Position numbers and translations under genes: made by a program. A stretch of DNA of 64,000 bases from Syngnathus acus (lineage: Eukaryota; Chordata; Actinopteri; Syngnathiformes; Syngnathidae): positions 11,883,693 to 11,947,692 of the forward strand of contig NC_051088.1 of assembly GCF_901709675.1 (NCBI RefSeq), in the 5' to 3' direction. Below, piece by piece: positions 14,161 through 26,200 of the stretch (positions within the stretch are counted from its first letter, which is position 1; every line of letters starts with the position of its first letter). Under the pieces are notes generated by a model. That model was not told where the DNA came from. It made no database searches and saw nothing but the letters and a program-made list of their open reading frames with translations.

Positions 14161-14671
14161 TGACATGACTCATACAGTACAAGGACAGAACAGACCGAAG
14201 CGCACACCACAGGGACAGGGGACAAGAGTGCCAAAATTAAACAAATAGTAAAATAGTTTAATACTAAATAGTTTGAAATACATAATGATATAAATAAATA
14301 CACACAAACACATATATATAGTGATGAATTCATTCTGAAATAAATAAATACCTATAGGTATTTATAAATACATGAGAATTCCACAACAGGTTTAATCATT
14401 GAAGTAGTCATAGTTTTGGCACTGTTGCTCCTCCGTATTTATTGGCCCCCACTCGCGTTCCAGCATTACTGTAAATCCCGGGTGTCAGTAAAGGCATCAC
14501 GACTATAATCACCACCAGTCAGGGTTTGGCCTGGCACGTTGTGGTTGTTTCTCGTCGGCACTAATTGTTTGTCACCTCGCTGCATCTGACATCAGGCCAC
14601 ACCAGCCTCCGAACTTTTGCTGAAAAGTTTTGTCTAGTCGCATCATAAAATCTTGAGTTAAATATTGTAAA

Positions 14672-17600
14672 ATGTTCGAGGACTCGTGGGCGCTCGAGGC
14701 AGATATTCAGGAGGCGCATTCCCCGCGCGTGCAGGTGAATGATGGCTAAATGCGTAATGGCTCGAAGATAGCTAAAGTTTGAATAGCACTTTCATAACTA
14801 TTTCCCTCCCTTTTGTCAACAGTTTGAACCCACAACGAAGATGGGCCAAGCTATTGCCAGAGATGTAAACGGTAACTAAATATCCATATTTCCACGACGT
14901 TTGTTCGTCGGCTAACGACTTTTTTGGCGGCTGCACAGGAAACCTCCAGACGGACATGAGTGAAAAATGGGAAGGCGATAAAGTGGATCGAGCTGAAGTG
15001 TCCCTGCTCAGCAAAATTATCAGCCGAACTCTAGTTCGGAGCAGATACGAGGTGGAGGTCCTGCAGCGGGACCCCACTTCCCCGCTTTTCTCCGTCAAGA
15101 CCTTCGAGGAGCTGCGCCTGTGAGTCTAGCATAGGTGTTTTCTTTTTTTTAAATAATAAAACCCACATTTCATTTCAGCCCATCGCATACCTGAACAAAT
15201 TCATTTAAACTTTAAATTAAAGTTTCAAAAGTTTTTTAATGGAAAAAGTATCGATCCATTACTTTAAATTTTAAAGTAATGGATCGAAACTGATGTCAAG
15301 CACTGAAGTCCAATTCTGTCGCCCTCTTCAGAGCCAAGGCACAGACTGCATTTTACATTAAGGAAATTTTGTGAAAGCACCAAACATTTTTTTAGTAATC
15401 AAACACTGCATCGTTTACGTTGGTATTGCTACATATTGCTAACATTCAATTTTTTCACAGCAACACAACCCCACTCCAAAGTCACTTTCAATCTTTAATT
15501 TAATTTGCCAAAAAAGCTAATTTGTTACGCTGTCATTGCGACCAGTTGAGGATGTGCCAAAGTCAGCTGGTATAGACTTAAGGCCAGCCGCTACCCTTGT
15601 GGAGGACAAGTACTAATTACCTATAGATGTGACATAGCACGATTTGTGTCTGAATCAAACATCTTTTTAACGTTTTTCTTGAAACAAAGATGCCACCAGA
15701 TGGCGCCAAAGGTGATTTTTGCTTGACGGCGAAAAATATTTTTCAGCCAACAACTGAGGATAGGTTACCCATAAAAAAAAAATATCTAATTTGCACATGC
15801 AAAACCTTCATTCAACACACCACTCCCACTTCTGTCCTGGGAGATTGTTTTTTTTCTTGCATGAATAGGAAACCTGAGCTGTTGAAGGGGGTCTACAGCA
15901 TGGGCTTCAACAGGCCTTCCGTGATACAGGAGAAGGCTCTACCTATGATGCTGGCACAGCCGTGAGACAATTTTTACACTTTTACAGAATGAAGTGTACA
16001 ATTGACACATTTTGTAATGAATTTTATTTTAGAAATGTCCAATACCACTTTTGTGAGATAATGTTAGTTATTGACCCCTGATCTGGGCAGGAGTTTACAG
16101 AAGCGTTTTTTAAATGACTTTAAGCTCATCTTGTATTTGGACAGAAAGGCTGAGCTATTTTCTTTGAACATTTTAAAAATGGAATGTTTTCCTTTCTTGA
16201 CTTTAAGACCTCAGAATCTGATTGCCCAGTCACAGTCAGGCACAGGCAAAACTGCAGCCTTTTCTCTGGCCATGCTTAGCCATGTGAAGGTTGACCAAAA
16301 GTGGACTCAGGTAAACCATGTGACTTGCTGATAGATTATTTGTTTTAGGCTGTGCTTGCCAAATAAATTTGTTTGTTTTTGTCCCCCCCCCCCCCCCCCC
16401 CCCCCAGGCTCTTTGTATCGCACCCACATATGAGCTTGCCCTGCAGATCGGTCAGGTGATGGAGCAGATGGGCAAATTCTGCCCTGACATCAAACTGGCT
16501 TACGCCATTAGAGGTTGCAATGGTAAGAAAATTGAGGTGACGCCGCAGTTACTCTACTCACTGCGCGTCTCAAATTGAACAGTTGGCTTTATCGCTTTGA
16601 TTTTGCCCAGCGGAGCGAGCCAGCCAGTTGCAGGAGCAGATTGTCGTGGGAACGCCGGGCACCATCCTGGATTGGTGCAACAAGTATAAAGTCATTGAAC
16701 CCAAAAAAATAACCATGTTTGTGCTGGATGAGGCAGACGTCATGATCGCCACTCAAGGTCATCGTGACCAGAGCATCCGCGTCCACAGGTTAGGACCAGC
16801 ACAGCCACATGAATAGAGGGCTTAACAAATGGATGCTTGAATAGATTGGCACTCAGATATTCAGCACCCAATTTTAAAATTCGTACTCCGGTGAAAAGGT
16901 ACGGAGCCTTCACAGCGCTTCAAAAAAATAATTTTGATTCCACACTATCTTCTTTCTCTATAATGACAATGGATTCTTTATTTTATTTATTCATTGATTA
17001 ATTTTAAATGCCGTTTCAGATTTAGAAATAAATAAATCTTGTCAGTAGTCTCAGCCTTTGCCATGCTCAAATGAGACTTTGGGACCATCCTTTTCCTCGA
17101 TCATCACTGATGCATATACGGCTTCATTGGAGTCCTCATTCAGTGAAGCCAGCTAATTGGACATGATTGAGGGGGGGGAACTAATAAAGGTCTCAGAGTT
17201 GACAGTGCACGCCATTGGGACAGACTGAGCATGAAATCAAAGTAATTGTCTGCAAGGCAACCAGACAGGGTAGTCTCAAAGTACAGATCTCGAAAAGGGT
17301 ACAGAAAGAAATCTGCCACATGGAAGATCCGAGTGAGGTCAGTGACCTCTATCATCCGTCTGGTCTGATGACGCAAAGATTGAAGTCTTTGGCATGCCAG
17401 ACATGTTTTCTGTCCAGACATTTTGAAAAAGGTTTGCGCTTGGGAGAACACAGTGTTCGGAGAGTGGATTTTGATTCATTCTCTATTCAAACAGAAATTT
17501 GATCCATAAGACTGTTAGGGTAGGTTCCAGCACCCCCGTGGGGACAAGTGGGATGGATGGATGGACGGACGGACGGACGGGTGGATGGATGGGAAACATT

Positions 17601-18967
17601 CCATTAGACATCGACTTTGTTTGTGAAGATAGGTTTTACCACAAGTGATGTTATTGCTCGGATTGAACCTGGGGAAATATGCCAATGATCCTTGATCATA
17701 AGGCACCACAAGTTATTGAATTGATGTAACTTTATTCCTCCCCCTCGTGCTAATGTAGGCAGCTACCAAAAGACTGCCAGATGCTCTTCCTCTCTGCGAC
17801 TTTTGAGGAGGAGGTGTGGAGGTTTGCCGAATTGATCGTTCCCGAGCCCAACATCATTCGACTGCGACGTGAGGAGGAGACTCTGGACACCATCAAGCAG
17901 TTTTATGTCCTCTGCGGGAACAAGGAGGACAAATTCACTATTCTGTGTGACCTCTATGCGACTATGACTGTAGCGCAGGCCATGATCTTCTGCCACGTAA
18001 GTAGTCAAGCGCCGTGTATGGCTATATTGTTATTAGGGATATACAATTTTTTTGAAGACTGATCCTAATAATGGTTTCCCACAATATTTCCGAAACTATC
18101 ACTGCAAGAAATTATTTCCGGAATTCTTTTGCAATGTGTCTCAATTGATAATCTCTCCAAAATTCCTAGAAAATCATAAAGTCCCTTGAATTGTGATAAA
18201 TTTTTTTGAACTGATAAAATAATGGGGTAATTGAAATTTGACTTGGTTCAGTAAAGGTTAAGACACACTACTTTAGTGTTTGTATCTCCATGAAAGATTC
18301 AAAGTGAATTATTCTGCGCAGACTCGTAAAACGGCGTCTTGGCTGTCTGCAAAACTGACCAATGAAGGCCACAGTGTGGCGCTGCTGAGTGGGGAATTAA
18401 CCGTGATCCAGAGAGCGAGCATCATTAAACGCTTTCGAGATGGCAAAGAGAAGGTTCTTGTCACCACAAACGTTTGTTCCAGGGGTAAGAGGCAGAAGTC
18501 CGGTGCCAAACTGCATTTAGTGTCATTTTTGTTTTGATGCTAACAGCAGCTAACAACTTTTAACTGGCTAATACTGCAATGAAATGAAAATACTGTTTGA
18601 TAATGTATCACTAATTATTTTGTTTTGTCTCGAGGCATTGATGTGGAACAGGTCTCATTGGTGGTCAACTTTGACCTCCCCGTGGACATGGCCGGAAACG
18701 CAGATTACGAGACGTACCTTCACCGGATTGGCCGCACGGGACGTTTTGGAAGGCGCGGCTTTGCCATTAACATGGTGGACAGTGAATCCGGCATGGATGT
18801 CATCAGACAAATTGAGATGCATTTTGGTACCTTTCACCACGCACGCCTCCAGTTTAAAGAATGTAAACATGAGGATGTTGACATTTGTTTCTCTTTATCT
18901 CTCAGACAGGAATATCCTCAAACTTGACACACGGAATGTTGAGGAAATAGAAAAGCAGTTGAACTGA
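14672..18967 (+). CDS. ddx25: DEAD-box ATP-dependent RNA helicase, DDX19/DDX25 subfamily
   Basis: Eleven exons: 14672-14734, 14823-14871, 14939-15119, 15869-15961, 16208-16310, 16408-16522, 16611-16788, 17759-17996, 18322-18484, 18635-18826 and 18906-18967. They give 478 residues, the usual length of this subfamily. Visible motifs: [10 protein letters not shown] (Q motif), SQSGTGKT (Walker A, about 137-144), [16 protein letters not shown] (241-244), SATFE and [12 protein letters not shown]. Family members remodel mRNPs; DDX19 acts at the nuclear pore and DDX25 in testis mRNA export. The protein mixes diagnostic residues. [20 protein letters not shown] and YETYLHRI look like DDX25, while DVMIATQGH and [10 protein letters not shown] look like DDX19. 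DDX25 is preferred because such divergence would be unusual for a DDX19 orthologue. Subfamily assignment is strong; the exact orthologue is less sure. Confidence 0.92.
15251..15287. repeat. Perfect 37-bp palindrome
   Basis: Two 18-base arms (left arm TCGATCCATTACTTTAAA) are exact reverse complements around a single central T. It lies in intron 3 of the helicase gene. A weaker A/T palindrome (actttaaattaaagt) sits just upstream, near 15210-15225. Confidence 0.9.
16383..16405. repeat. Poly-C tract abutting a splice acceptor
   Basis: Twenty-three C residues run directly into the AG acceptor of helicase exon 6, which starts at 16408. The whole polypyrimidine tract is thus poly-C. Length may be unreliable because homopolymers slip. 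Confidence 0.9.
17515..17592. repeat. Teleost interspersed repeat tail with GGAT/GGAC tandem
   Basis: 'ggttccagcacccccgtgg' followed by a ggatggatggacggacgg run matches the tail of the larger repeat at 56395-56818. It lies in an intron of the helicase gene. Confidence 0.6.
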
Positions 18968-19748
18968 ACACTCAACTGCTGTTGTTACGTCCCAGCGACT
19001 GATCTGCCCAGTGCCGCTTTATTGTTTACAAGGTGTTGACTATGCAGAAAGTTTTGTTTGAGCTGCACTTTTGATTCATTCAGAGTAGCAAACTGCTACG
19101 CCGGGCTTTTCAAGCCGAGTGTGCTTTATTTTGTTCTTCTTCGTTTGCTGTGTTTTATTTTATTTGTTGTTTGAACGTTTGCATGGCGTTTTGAATATTC
19201 TAGTGTAGTGATAAATCTATTTTGATAAATATATCAAACGTTGCCTTTAAACTGTGTTGTGGTTCCTTATGTCGAAACTATTTCAACCATCAGTTGAAGG
19301 ATGATGAGTATCTGCAGTCTCGAATAAAATATTCTGTTACCATGAATCAACCGTACTATATTCACAAGAGTCACTTTCACGCCACCTTCCCTGCAAATGG
19401 GCCATGAAGATTTATTTTTGGCATTAATACACCTCTGAAGTCACAGTAAACTTGAACTGCCATCATGCAACACGTCAGTATGCCTTACAAGAGGAGTTGC
19501 AATTGCATCTCCAAAGATTAGAATATCATGAATATGTCCAGTTCAAAGTTCATATTCAGAGGTTCACTATACAATGGCTAAACTGCTGCATTAAAATGTG
19601 AAGGCAACAATGGCACATTGTGAAATCTGGCCAATCACTGTTGCATATGTATACCTTTTACATCTCTAAAAAGTCAAAGAATCTAAATACTAAGGATCAA
19701 TAAAATGAGCACATAAATTGGGCTCTTTTTATTCCTGCTCCTGTCCAT
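18968..19748. other. 3' flank of ddx25 and gap before ubxn10
   Basis: Contains the ddx25 3' UTR, with an AATAAA poly(A) signal at 19323-19328. On the other strand an AATAAA at 19727-19732 lies only 17 bases past the ubxn10 stop codon. The two genes converge. No further gene was found. Confidence 0.6.
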
Positions 19749-20255
19749 TTAGAGTGGTGTGATGCACAGTAGTGATCTGTCGTGGATGCCACACTGAACC
19801 AGAGTCAAGTCCAAGTCTGTGAAGCTCCTGCGTGGCACATCCATGGTTGCTATAGAAACCTCTCCGTACCGGGTCCCGAACCTGGCCTCTGCGCAGTCCC
19901 TCACAGTCCGCAATGGATCTGCGGGATCAAAGAGCCTCTCGAACCTGCCGCCGCACGGCGCCCTGATAGCCAGCAGCAAAGTGCCGATCCTGTCGGGCTC
20001 ACGGCCGCAACCACGTGACCCTCCCCCATCTGAGGACGATCGGCTCGCATTTCCTGAGCGTGCCTTCGCGATGGCGGGGAGGACCTTGTACTTGTTGAGG
20101 TCAGGAAAGTCCGGCGCGTTTAAGTTGCCGTGAAAATTGGCAGGCTCGCGTCGGGAGCAGAGGTCCCTGGTTGTCCTACCAGACCCCGGTTGCCCACGGA
20201 CGGCACCCATGTCACGACTTGCCCCACTTTTAGACTTTGACCTCGTGAAATCCAT
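19749..20255 (-). CDS. ubxn10: UBX domain-containing protein 10
   Basis: A single coding exon of 168 residues. The C-terminal 80 or so residues form a UBX domain: LLLAIRAPCGGRFERLF, then DPLRTVRDCAEARFG, MDVPRRSFTDLDLTL and a final LLCITPL. A short NKYKVLPAI motif upstream is also seen in UBXN10. UBX domains bind p97/VCP; UBXN10 is a known p97 adaptor at the cilium that works with intraflagellar transport. The protein is shorter than mammalian UBXN10 (about 280 residues), with the loss in the low-complexity N-terminus. I chose the ATG at 20255 because no in-frame coding sequence precedes it. Linkage to vwa5b1 matches the human 1p36 order, with the helicase gene lying between them here. Confidence 0.88.
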   Translation of the reverse strand: MDFTRSKSKSGASRDMGAVRGQPGSGRTTRDLCSRREPANFHGNLNAPDFPDLNKYKVLPAIAKARSGNASRSSSDGGGSRGCGREPDRIGTLLLAIRAPCGGRFERLFDPADPLRTVRDCAEARFGTRYGEVSIATMDVPRRSFTDLDLTLVQCGIHDRSLLCITPL

Positions 20256-21297
20256 CCAGTTAAGTTCAGTGATGCTGTTTGTTTCTCTGCTTCTGTTGTC
20301 AAAGTGTTAACCTGCGCAATCATCCATGTTAGCACGAAGGATTCTAGCCCAAGCTTTCTTTCAACTTTCGACTGGAAGCGCTTTTAGTTCGAGTGTCACT
20401 GTTGTTGCTATAGCAGCCCGGTTGTCGGGACAACCATTGGCTTTACAGCCTCTGCTGTTCATATCATGTAACTGCACCCAAAAACAAAAAAACTCAATGT
20501 TTGGCTTGTGACAAATGAAAATCAAGGGATAATTATCCAACAAAATATGAATGCTCAATTGTTAGAGTGGTGCATAACGTAAATATGAAAAATATAGCCC
20601 TTGGTAATTTTCTGTATTTAAAAAAAAACAGCTATTTTGTCTAACATGCACTACAATTATATTTTATCATGATTATAACCACTGTCAAACATTAAGGGGA
20701 TATGCATTGGTAAATGAAACGAAACGAAAAATAAATACAGTGATAATTGACTATTAAGAGACATACTGCAAGCATTATTTTTATTGGATGGAATGATTCA
20801 AAATAGTACAGTAATTTAAATAATCTAACATGATGAGAATTCATGCTGTTCATTTTTCAAAAGGTTTTATAATTACAGCAACCACATAAAACATGACATA
20901 CACTTGGCCAAACTTGCCTTTTACATTCAATGGTTGATGCAGAAATGTACTTACATTAAATGTACTTGATGTGTCTGCAATCAATATTTGTGTTTGTGTA
21001 TGTTAAACAACTTTTATTGTTAAATCTTCCAGTATATTTCGCTAAACCAGCATATTAGATATATAAACAATCCCCAGTTGTGCATTACGTTTTCACATGT
21101 CAAGTTGAAAACATTTGCAGTTATTGTAAACATGAGTAGCTTTTAGCTAGGATGACAAAAAAAGGCTTCCCTTTTCCACCAGACATGATCGTAATTGCTC
21201 TGACAAAATGATTACACAAGAAATAAAAATGGTGTTCCACCACGCAGCTATTGCACAATCTCCAGCAACAGTCACCATTAGTCATGCTAACATGTTT
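20256..21297. other. Gap between ubxn10 and cptp
   Basis: Holds the ubxn10 5' region and, for cptp (minus), the 3' UTR. AATAAA-type signals on the minus strand occur near 21014. AT-rich sequence, no gene and no clear repeat. Confidence 0.5.
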
Positions 21298-22348
21298 CTA
21301 TGGCAAGTTGAGCAGGTTGTTCTTCGCATAAAGTTCCTCTGTGATACGATACACTTCGGAAATGAGAGGCACGGCTTCCCCCAAGACGGCCGCCACTTTC
21401 TCCGGGGGGCCCACGTTCATCACCTCAAAGAAGGCGGGGCGCCCTGGTAGCATGCAGAAGGCCACACCTGCCGCCTTGCGCACCACCCACGGGTGGTAAT
21501 GCGCCAGGGACTCGTTGTAGGCTTCGGCGCACATAACTGACGTCTTGCTGTCTTCGGTGCTGATCCTCAGCCGCTCCAGGAAGAGTTCCAGCCACCTAAG
21601 CGCACGATGCAGCCTCAGGAGAGTACGAGTGCCCGATTCGGGATGACTGCCTCGCTTGTCGATGTCCACCAGTCCGTTGTCCAGCTCGTATCGTACCATG
21701 GACTGCACGGTCGCGTAGTGAGAGTTTGTATCTCCTTTGAGCAAATTCACCAAGACCTGGATCTTATTGGTGGCATCCTTCGAAATGAATCCAAAGACGG
21801 ACCCCAAGCAGTTCAAAAACCTGGCAAAGGTAAACATTAACAAGTTGTGTTTTCAAATATGTCTGTGCTCATGCAGTGCAGATCACATTGCAATATGTAG
21901 TGGTTGGCTTTTTTTTTTTTTTTCAGACCATAGTTATCATGTCCCATTGCCAGGTCATAATGACTGTTTTGCAATGAATAAAGACATTTTTAAGAAAAGA
22001 CACCTTCTCTTGAACATGGAGAAGACTAACATCTTAATTTATGCTCCCAATGCTCATAGTACAATGTTCCATTGGCAACACATGAAAAAGGTGGTACTGA
22101 GAATACCTGCAGTGTGAAAATAAACATGAATTTGAAAGGTTAAAATATACTTTGTACTCATGACCAAAAAACAATGCTGGAATTTTTTTTTAAAAAACAT
22201 TAGAATGTACTTACTTTATAAGACCTCGCCAGCCAGACACGTAGTTTTCTAGAATGACAGCTTTGTCTTCAGACAAACACACCTTGAAAGTGCTCAGGAC
22301 CTCTTCAAAGCAGAATTTCGGATCATCTAACGTCACAGAATCAGCCAT
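21298..22348 (-). CDS. cptp: Ceramide-1-phosphate transfer protein
   Basis: Two exons, 22348-22215 and 21820-21298, joined in phase, give 218 residues (human protein 214). It belongs to the glycolipid transfer protein fold and carries ceramide-1-phosphate between membranes in the cytosol. The headgroup-binding features of the family are present: FISKDATNKI (D60, K64), an arginine-rich helix HRALRWLELFLERLR (116-130) and YHPWVVRKAAG with the conserved His (154). The start codon is the first ATG, and the sequence MADSVTLDDPKFCFEEVL aligns with the usual N-terminus. A noncoding 5' exon near 22807-22870 is likely: a donor CAG|GTAATG lies at 22807/22806. It is head-to-head with ints11, as on human 1p36.33. 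Confidence 0.95.
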
Positions 22349-23262
22349 TGTGGGAGGCTGTCTCGTCCAGGGTTTGCCAAACTTTATTGAGACAAGACAC
22401 CCATTTAAAGTGGGGAAATCTTATGGTAATCCAACAAACAAAATTGTCACTACAAGTACAAATAAGCATTTCATCTTTATATTCTCACTAATTGACGTGA
22501 GAAATCTGGGCCTGTGGAAGTGACACAAACCTGATATACTCACAGGGTTACATGAGTTTTGTAAAGATAGCAACAGGTTTATTGTCATTTTTGTCCTGCG
22601 TCTACCAGTCAAAAACAATGCAATAATAAGGTCTGGCAGCAGGAGGCCGGAGAATTCTACGTAAACAAAATTCCATTCATATCCACCCGATCACCTGTGC
22701 AATACGTTACTGACGCTACATCAAGAGTTATCTATCATATATGAACATGATAAATTGTGGAAATGCATTCGTATATTACAACACGACACAATGAAGTAAA
22801 ACATTACCTGCCAATCCAATTTGACGCTTATTTCCGGGACGAACTCCAACAGTGTTCAGAATACACCGGAAATATGATGTTTCCAAAACAAAAGTATTCC
22901 ACTCAAAGTAGAACGGAACATGGAAGACATATTTTGTGAATTCTAAACATTTATTACGTTTTTTTTTACTCATCCTTACTTCCTCCAGTCCTTTAATTGT
23001 CATATTCTGTGCAGTCATTGCAACATTTAAACGTGACTTCCAGCAATCTAAAACTATAATATCCTTTGTTTTGAAATCAAGGCCGGAATCTGAAACTGTG
23101 TTCACGTTTTTGGTTGGCTTGACCCCACAAGAGCGAAATCCGCACAGTTGCGCACTTTTACAGTATTTAAGACAATAAACAATTCACATTGAATGACTAT
23201 GTGTCCATAATCATACTTTCGGACCGCTTTTGTAATATCGCTTAAATTAAACGGGCGATAAA
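22349..23262. promoter_or_regulatory. Divergent cptp/ints11 promoter region
   Basis: A 914-bp interval between two divergent start codons. ETS-type CCGGAA sites occur near 22830 and 22869 and again at the ints11 start (23267). No TATA box was recognised, as expected for housekeeping genes. Where transcription starts cannot be fixed from sequence. Confidence 0.5.
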
Positions 23263-26200
23263 ATGCCGGAAATAAAAGTAACACCGCTGGGTGAGTTCAC
23301 TTGCTAGCTAGCATCAGCACAGCCTACGTCAAAGTTACGAATATATAAATTCAACATAACAATTATGTATTAGTTTTAGTACAAATAAGGCTGAGCTTTG
23401 TCTGCGATTGTATTCTCAAATATTTGGACGTTTGACATATGGAAGTGCAGGAGAGGTTTTTAGCCGGAATGCTAACAAGTCAAAAGCAATCATGTTTTGC
23501 ATTTGTTTTTGTTGTGACGTTCTCCTGGTATTTTGTTTATTCAAGGTGCTGGACAGGATGTTGGACGCAGCTGCATCATCGTCTCCATCGGAGGCAAAAA
23601 CATCATGCTGGACTGCGGCATGCACATGGGATACAATGACGATGTGAGATTACTTTGCCCAAAACAGGGGCTTCTCCTTTCATTTAGATCGCATATACTT
23701 TCCATGCAATGCATGATAAACATGGTACCGCTAAAATCATTTGTTATTGTGTGTGTTCTGCAGACAACAAAATGCAATTGTCCTCTCATTCCTAAAACAT
23801 GAAAGTTAAGGACTTGCCTAAACGCTAATCTATCACAAGACAAGTAAATTATAACAAGTAAAATTGTCCTTTGTGTCCTGCTTTTTGTGTTTACTTACTC
23901 GTTGAGATTTTTTGGGATATACTTTGTCGAAAATAAATCTTGTTGTCGTTCCAGAGACGCTTCCCAGACTTCTCGTACATCATTCAGAATGGGCGCTTGA
24001 CAGACTATTTGGATTGTGTGATCATCAGGTTGGTTTCGACAGCTCAAATACCTTCAGAACTTGTAGACAGCCTGTCCAGAACTTTCTGCTCTTGTCAGCC
24101 ATTTCCACTTGGACCACTGTGGCGCTCTGCCCTACATGAGCGAGATGGTGGGATATGACGGGCCCATCTACATGACGCATCCCACCAAGGCCATCTGCCC
24201 CATCCTGCTAGAGGACTTCCGCAAGATCACCGTGGACAAAAAGGGAGAGACCAACTTCTTTACCTCGCAAATGATCAAGGATTGCATGAAGAAAGTCATC
24301 CCACTCAACTTGCACCAGACTGTCCAGGTGGGCTCTTAATGTCAGACCAATTAGAACCATGACGTGTCATCTTTTCTTTTAATTGAGGTGTGTGTCTGTG
24401 CTTGTGTTTGTGCAGGTGGATGACGAACTGGAGATCAAGGCATACTACGCTGGCCATGTTCTCGGTGCTGCCATGGTGCACATCAAAGTGGGCTCAGAGT
24501 CGGTGGTCTACACTGTGAGTGTGAACCTTTTTAATAAGCGGTATAATAGCTTACATTCATATTGTAACATATTTTACACAGCTTAAATATGCTTTTGCAC
24601 TTGTGCTGCATTTTTGACGTTGAAGTTAAGGTTGAATGTTTTATTGGTTTTATAGCATCAAAAAGAATTTGAAATCCTGGCTTGAAAGCCTAATATGAAG
24701 CATCCGCTCGACATAACCGCCACTGTCTTGTCTCATTTAGGGCGACTACAACATGACACCAGACAGACATTTGGGGTATTTTTTTTTTTTAATTGTCACG
24801 CATGCATACAAATAAGTTAACCTCTTACTATTACAACTTTGAACCAACAATTTGTAAACCCACTGCGGGTGGTTTGAGACAACTTAGTGTTGACTCGTCC
24901 CCTGTTGCCTTGCGCATTTGCAGTGCCGCTTGGATCGACAAGTGCCGTCCGGACCTTCTCATCTCCGAGTCAACATATGCCACCACCATACGAGACTCAA
25001 AGAGATGCAGAGAGAGAGACTTTCTGAAGAAAGTGCACGAATCCATCGAACGAGGCGGAAAAGTATTGCTTAACCCTCACATGGAGGTTTTGTCATTCTT
25101 CCCAAGCTTTTACAGACCCATTATTATTTTGTTCAGGTTCTTATCCCAGTGTTTGCCCTTGGAAGAGCCCAGGAACTCTGCATCCTTTTGGAAACATTTT
25201 GGTAAATTGTAGTAAGAGAAGAAGTACTTCTGGGAAGGAGGAGGGCGCAGATCATTTTCTGTTCGTATGTTAATTAGCTGTCTTTGACAGGGAGAGAATG
25301 AACTTGAAGGCTCCTATCTACTTCTCCACGGGGCTGACCGAGAAAGCCAATCATTATTACAAGCTGTTCATCACCTGGACCAACCAGAAGATCAGGAAAA
25401 CATTTGTGCAGAGGAACATGTTTGAATTCAAGCACATCAAACCCTTTGATCGCTCGTACGCTGACAACCCGGGACCAATGGTGAGTTGTTGTTTTTTTTA
25501 TTTACTTTCGAGGGCTGTCTGCTTCACGAAAATAATGAACGCCTCGATAGGTGGTATTTGCAACACCAGGAATGCTACACGCTGGACAGTCGTTGCAGAT
25601 CTTCAAGAAATGGGCCGGCAATGAGAAGAACATGGTGAGTGTCTTTCAAGAAAGAAAAAAAAAAATTAAGCGAAGCAACAGTTGATGTACAAAAAAATCA
25701 TCTGACAGGTCATCATGCCAGGTTACTGCGTACAAGGAACAATCGGACACAAGATCCTGAATGGACAGAGGAAACTGGAGATGGAGGGCAGAGCGACGGT
25801 AAGGTTGCTTTTACCATAATTTGATTTCTGTGCTCCAAATCAGTCCATGGCACATGCAAACACCACACTGTGATGCTCTTAGTTGGACGTCAAGCTGCAG
25901 GTGGAGTACATGTCCTTCAGCGCCCACGCCGACGCCAAGGGCATCATGCAGCTCATCCGGATGGCCGAACCTCGCAACATGCTGCTCGTGCACGGTGAGG
26001 CGGTCAAGATGGAGTTCCTCAAGGGCAAGATCGAGCAGGAGTTCAGTGAGTGGATGGATATTGAACGCTTCACGTGTTTGCTAGCCTTCGGGCCTCACGT
26101 GAGACGTGCGTTATCTCTCGTCCCACAGGTATCGACTGCTACATGCCTGCAAACGGCGAGACAACTACAGTGACTACAAATCCCAAAGTTCCCATTGATA

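Larger units (their letters stand above)
10918..14671. other. Gap between the divergent genes vwa5b1 and ddx25
   Basis: About 3.75 kb with no protein gene. It holds a possible noncoding 5' exon of vwa5b1 (12873-13200, minus), a GA microsatellite, a TGCG microsatellite, a LINE reverse-transcriptase fragment and teleost repeat scraps (about 13921-13990). Sequence from 14440 to 14670 is richer in CpG and probably includes the ddx25 promoter. No TATA box was recognised there. Confidence 0.5.
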
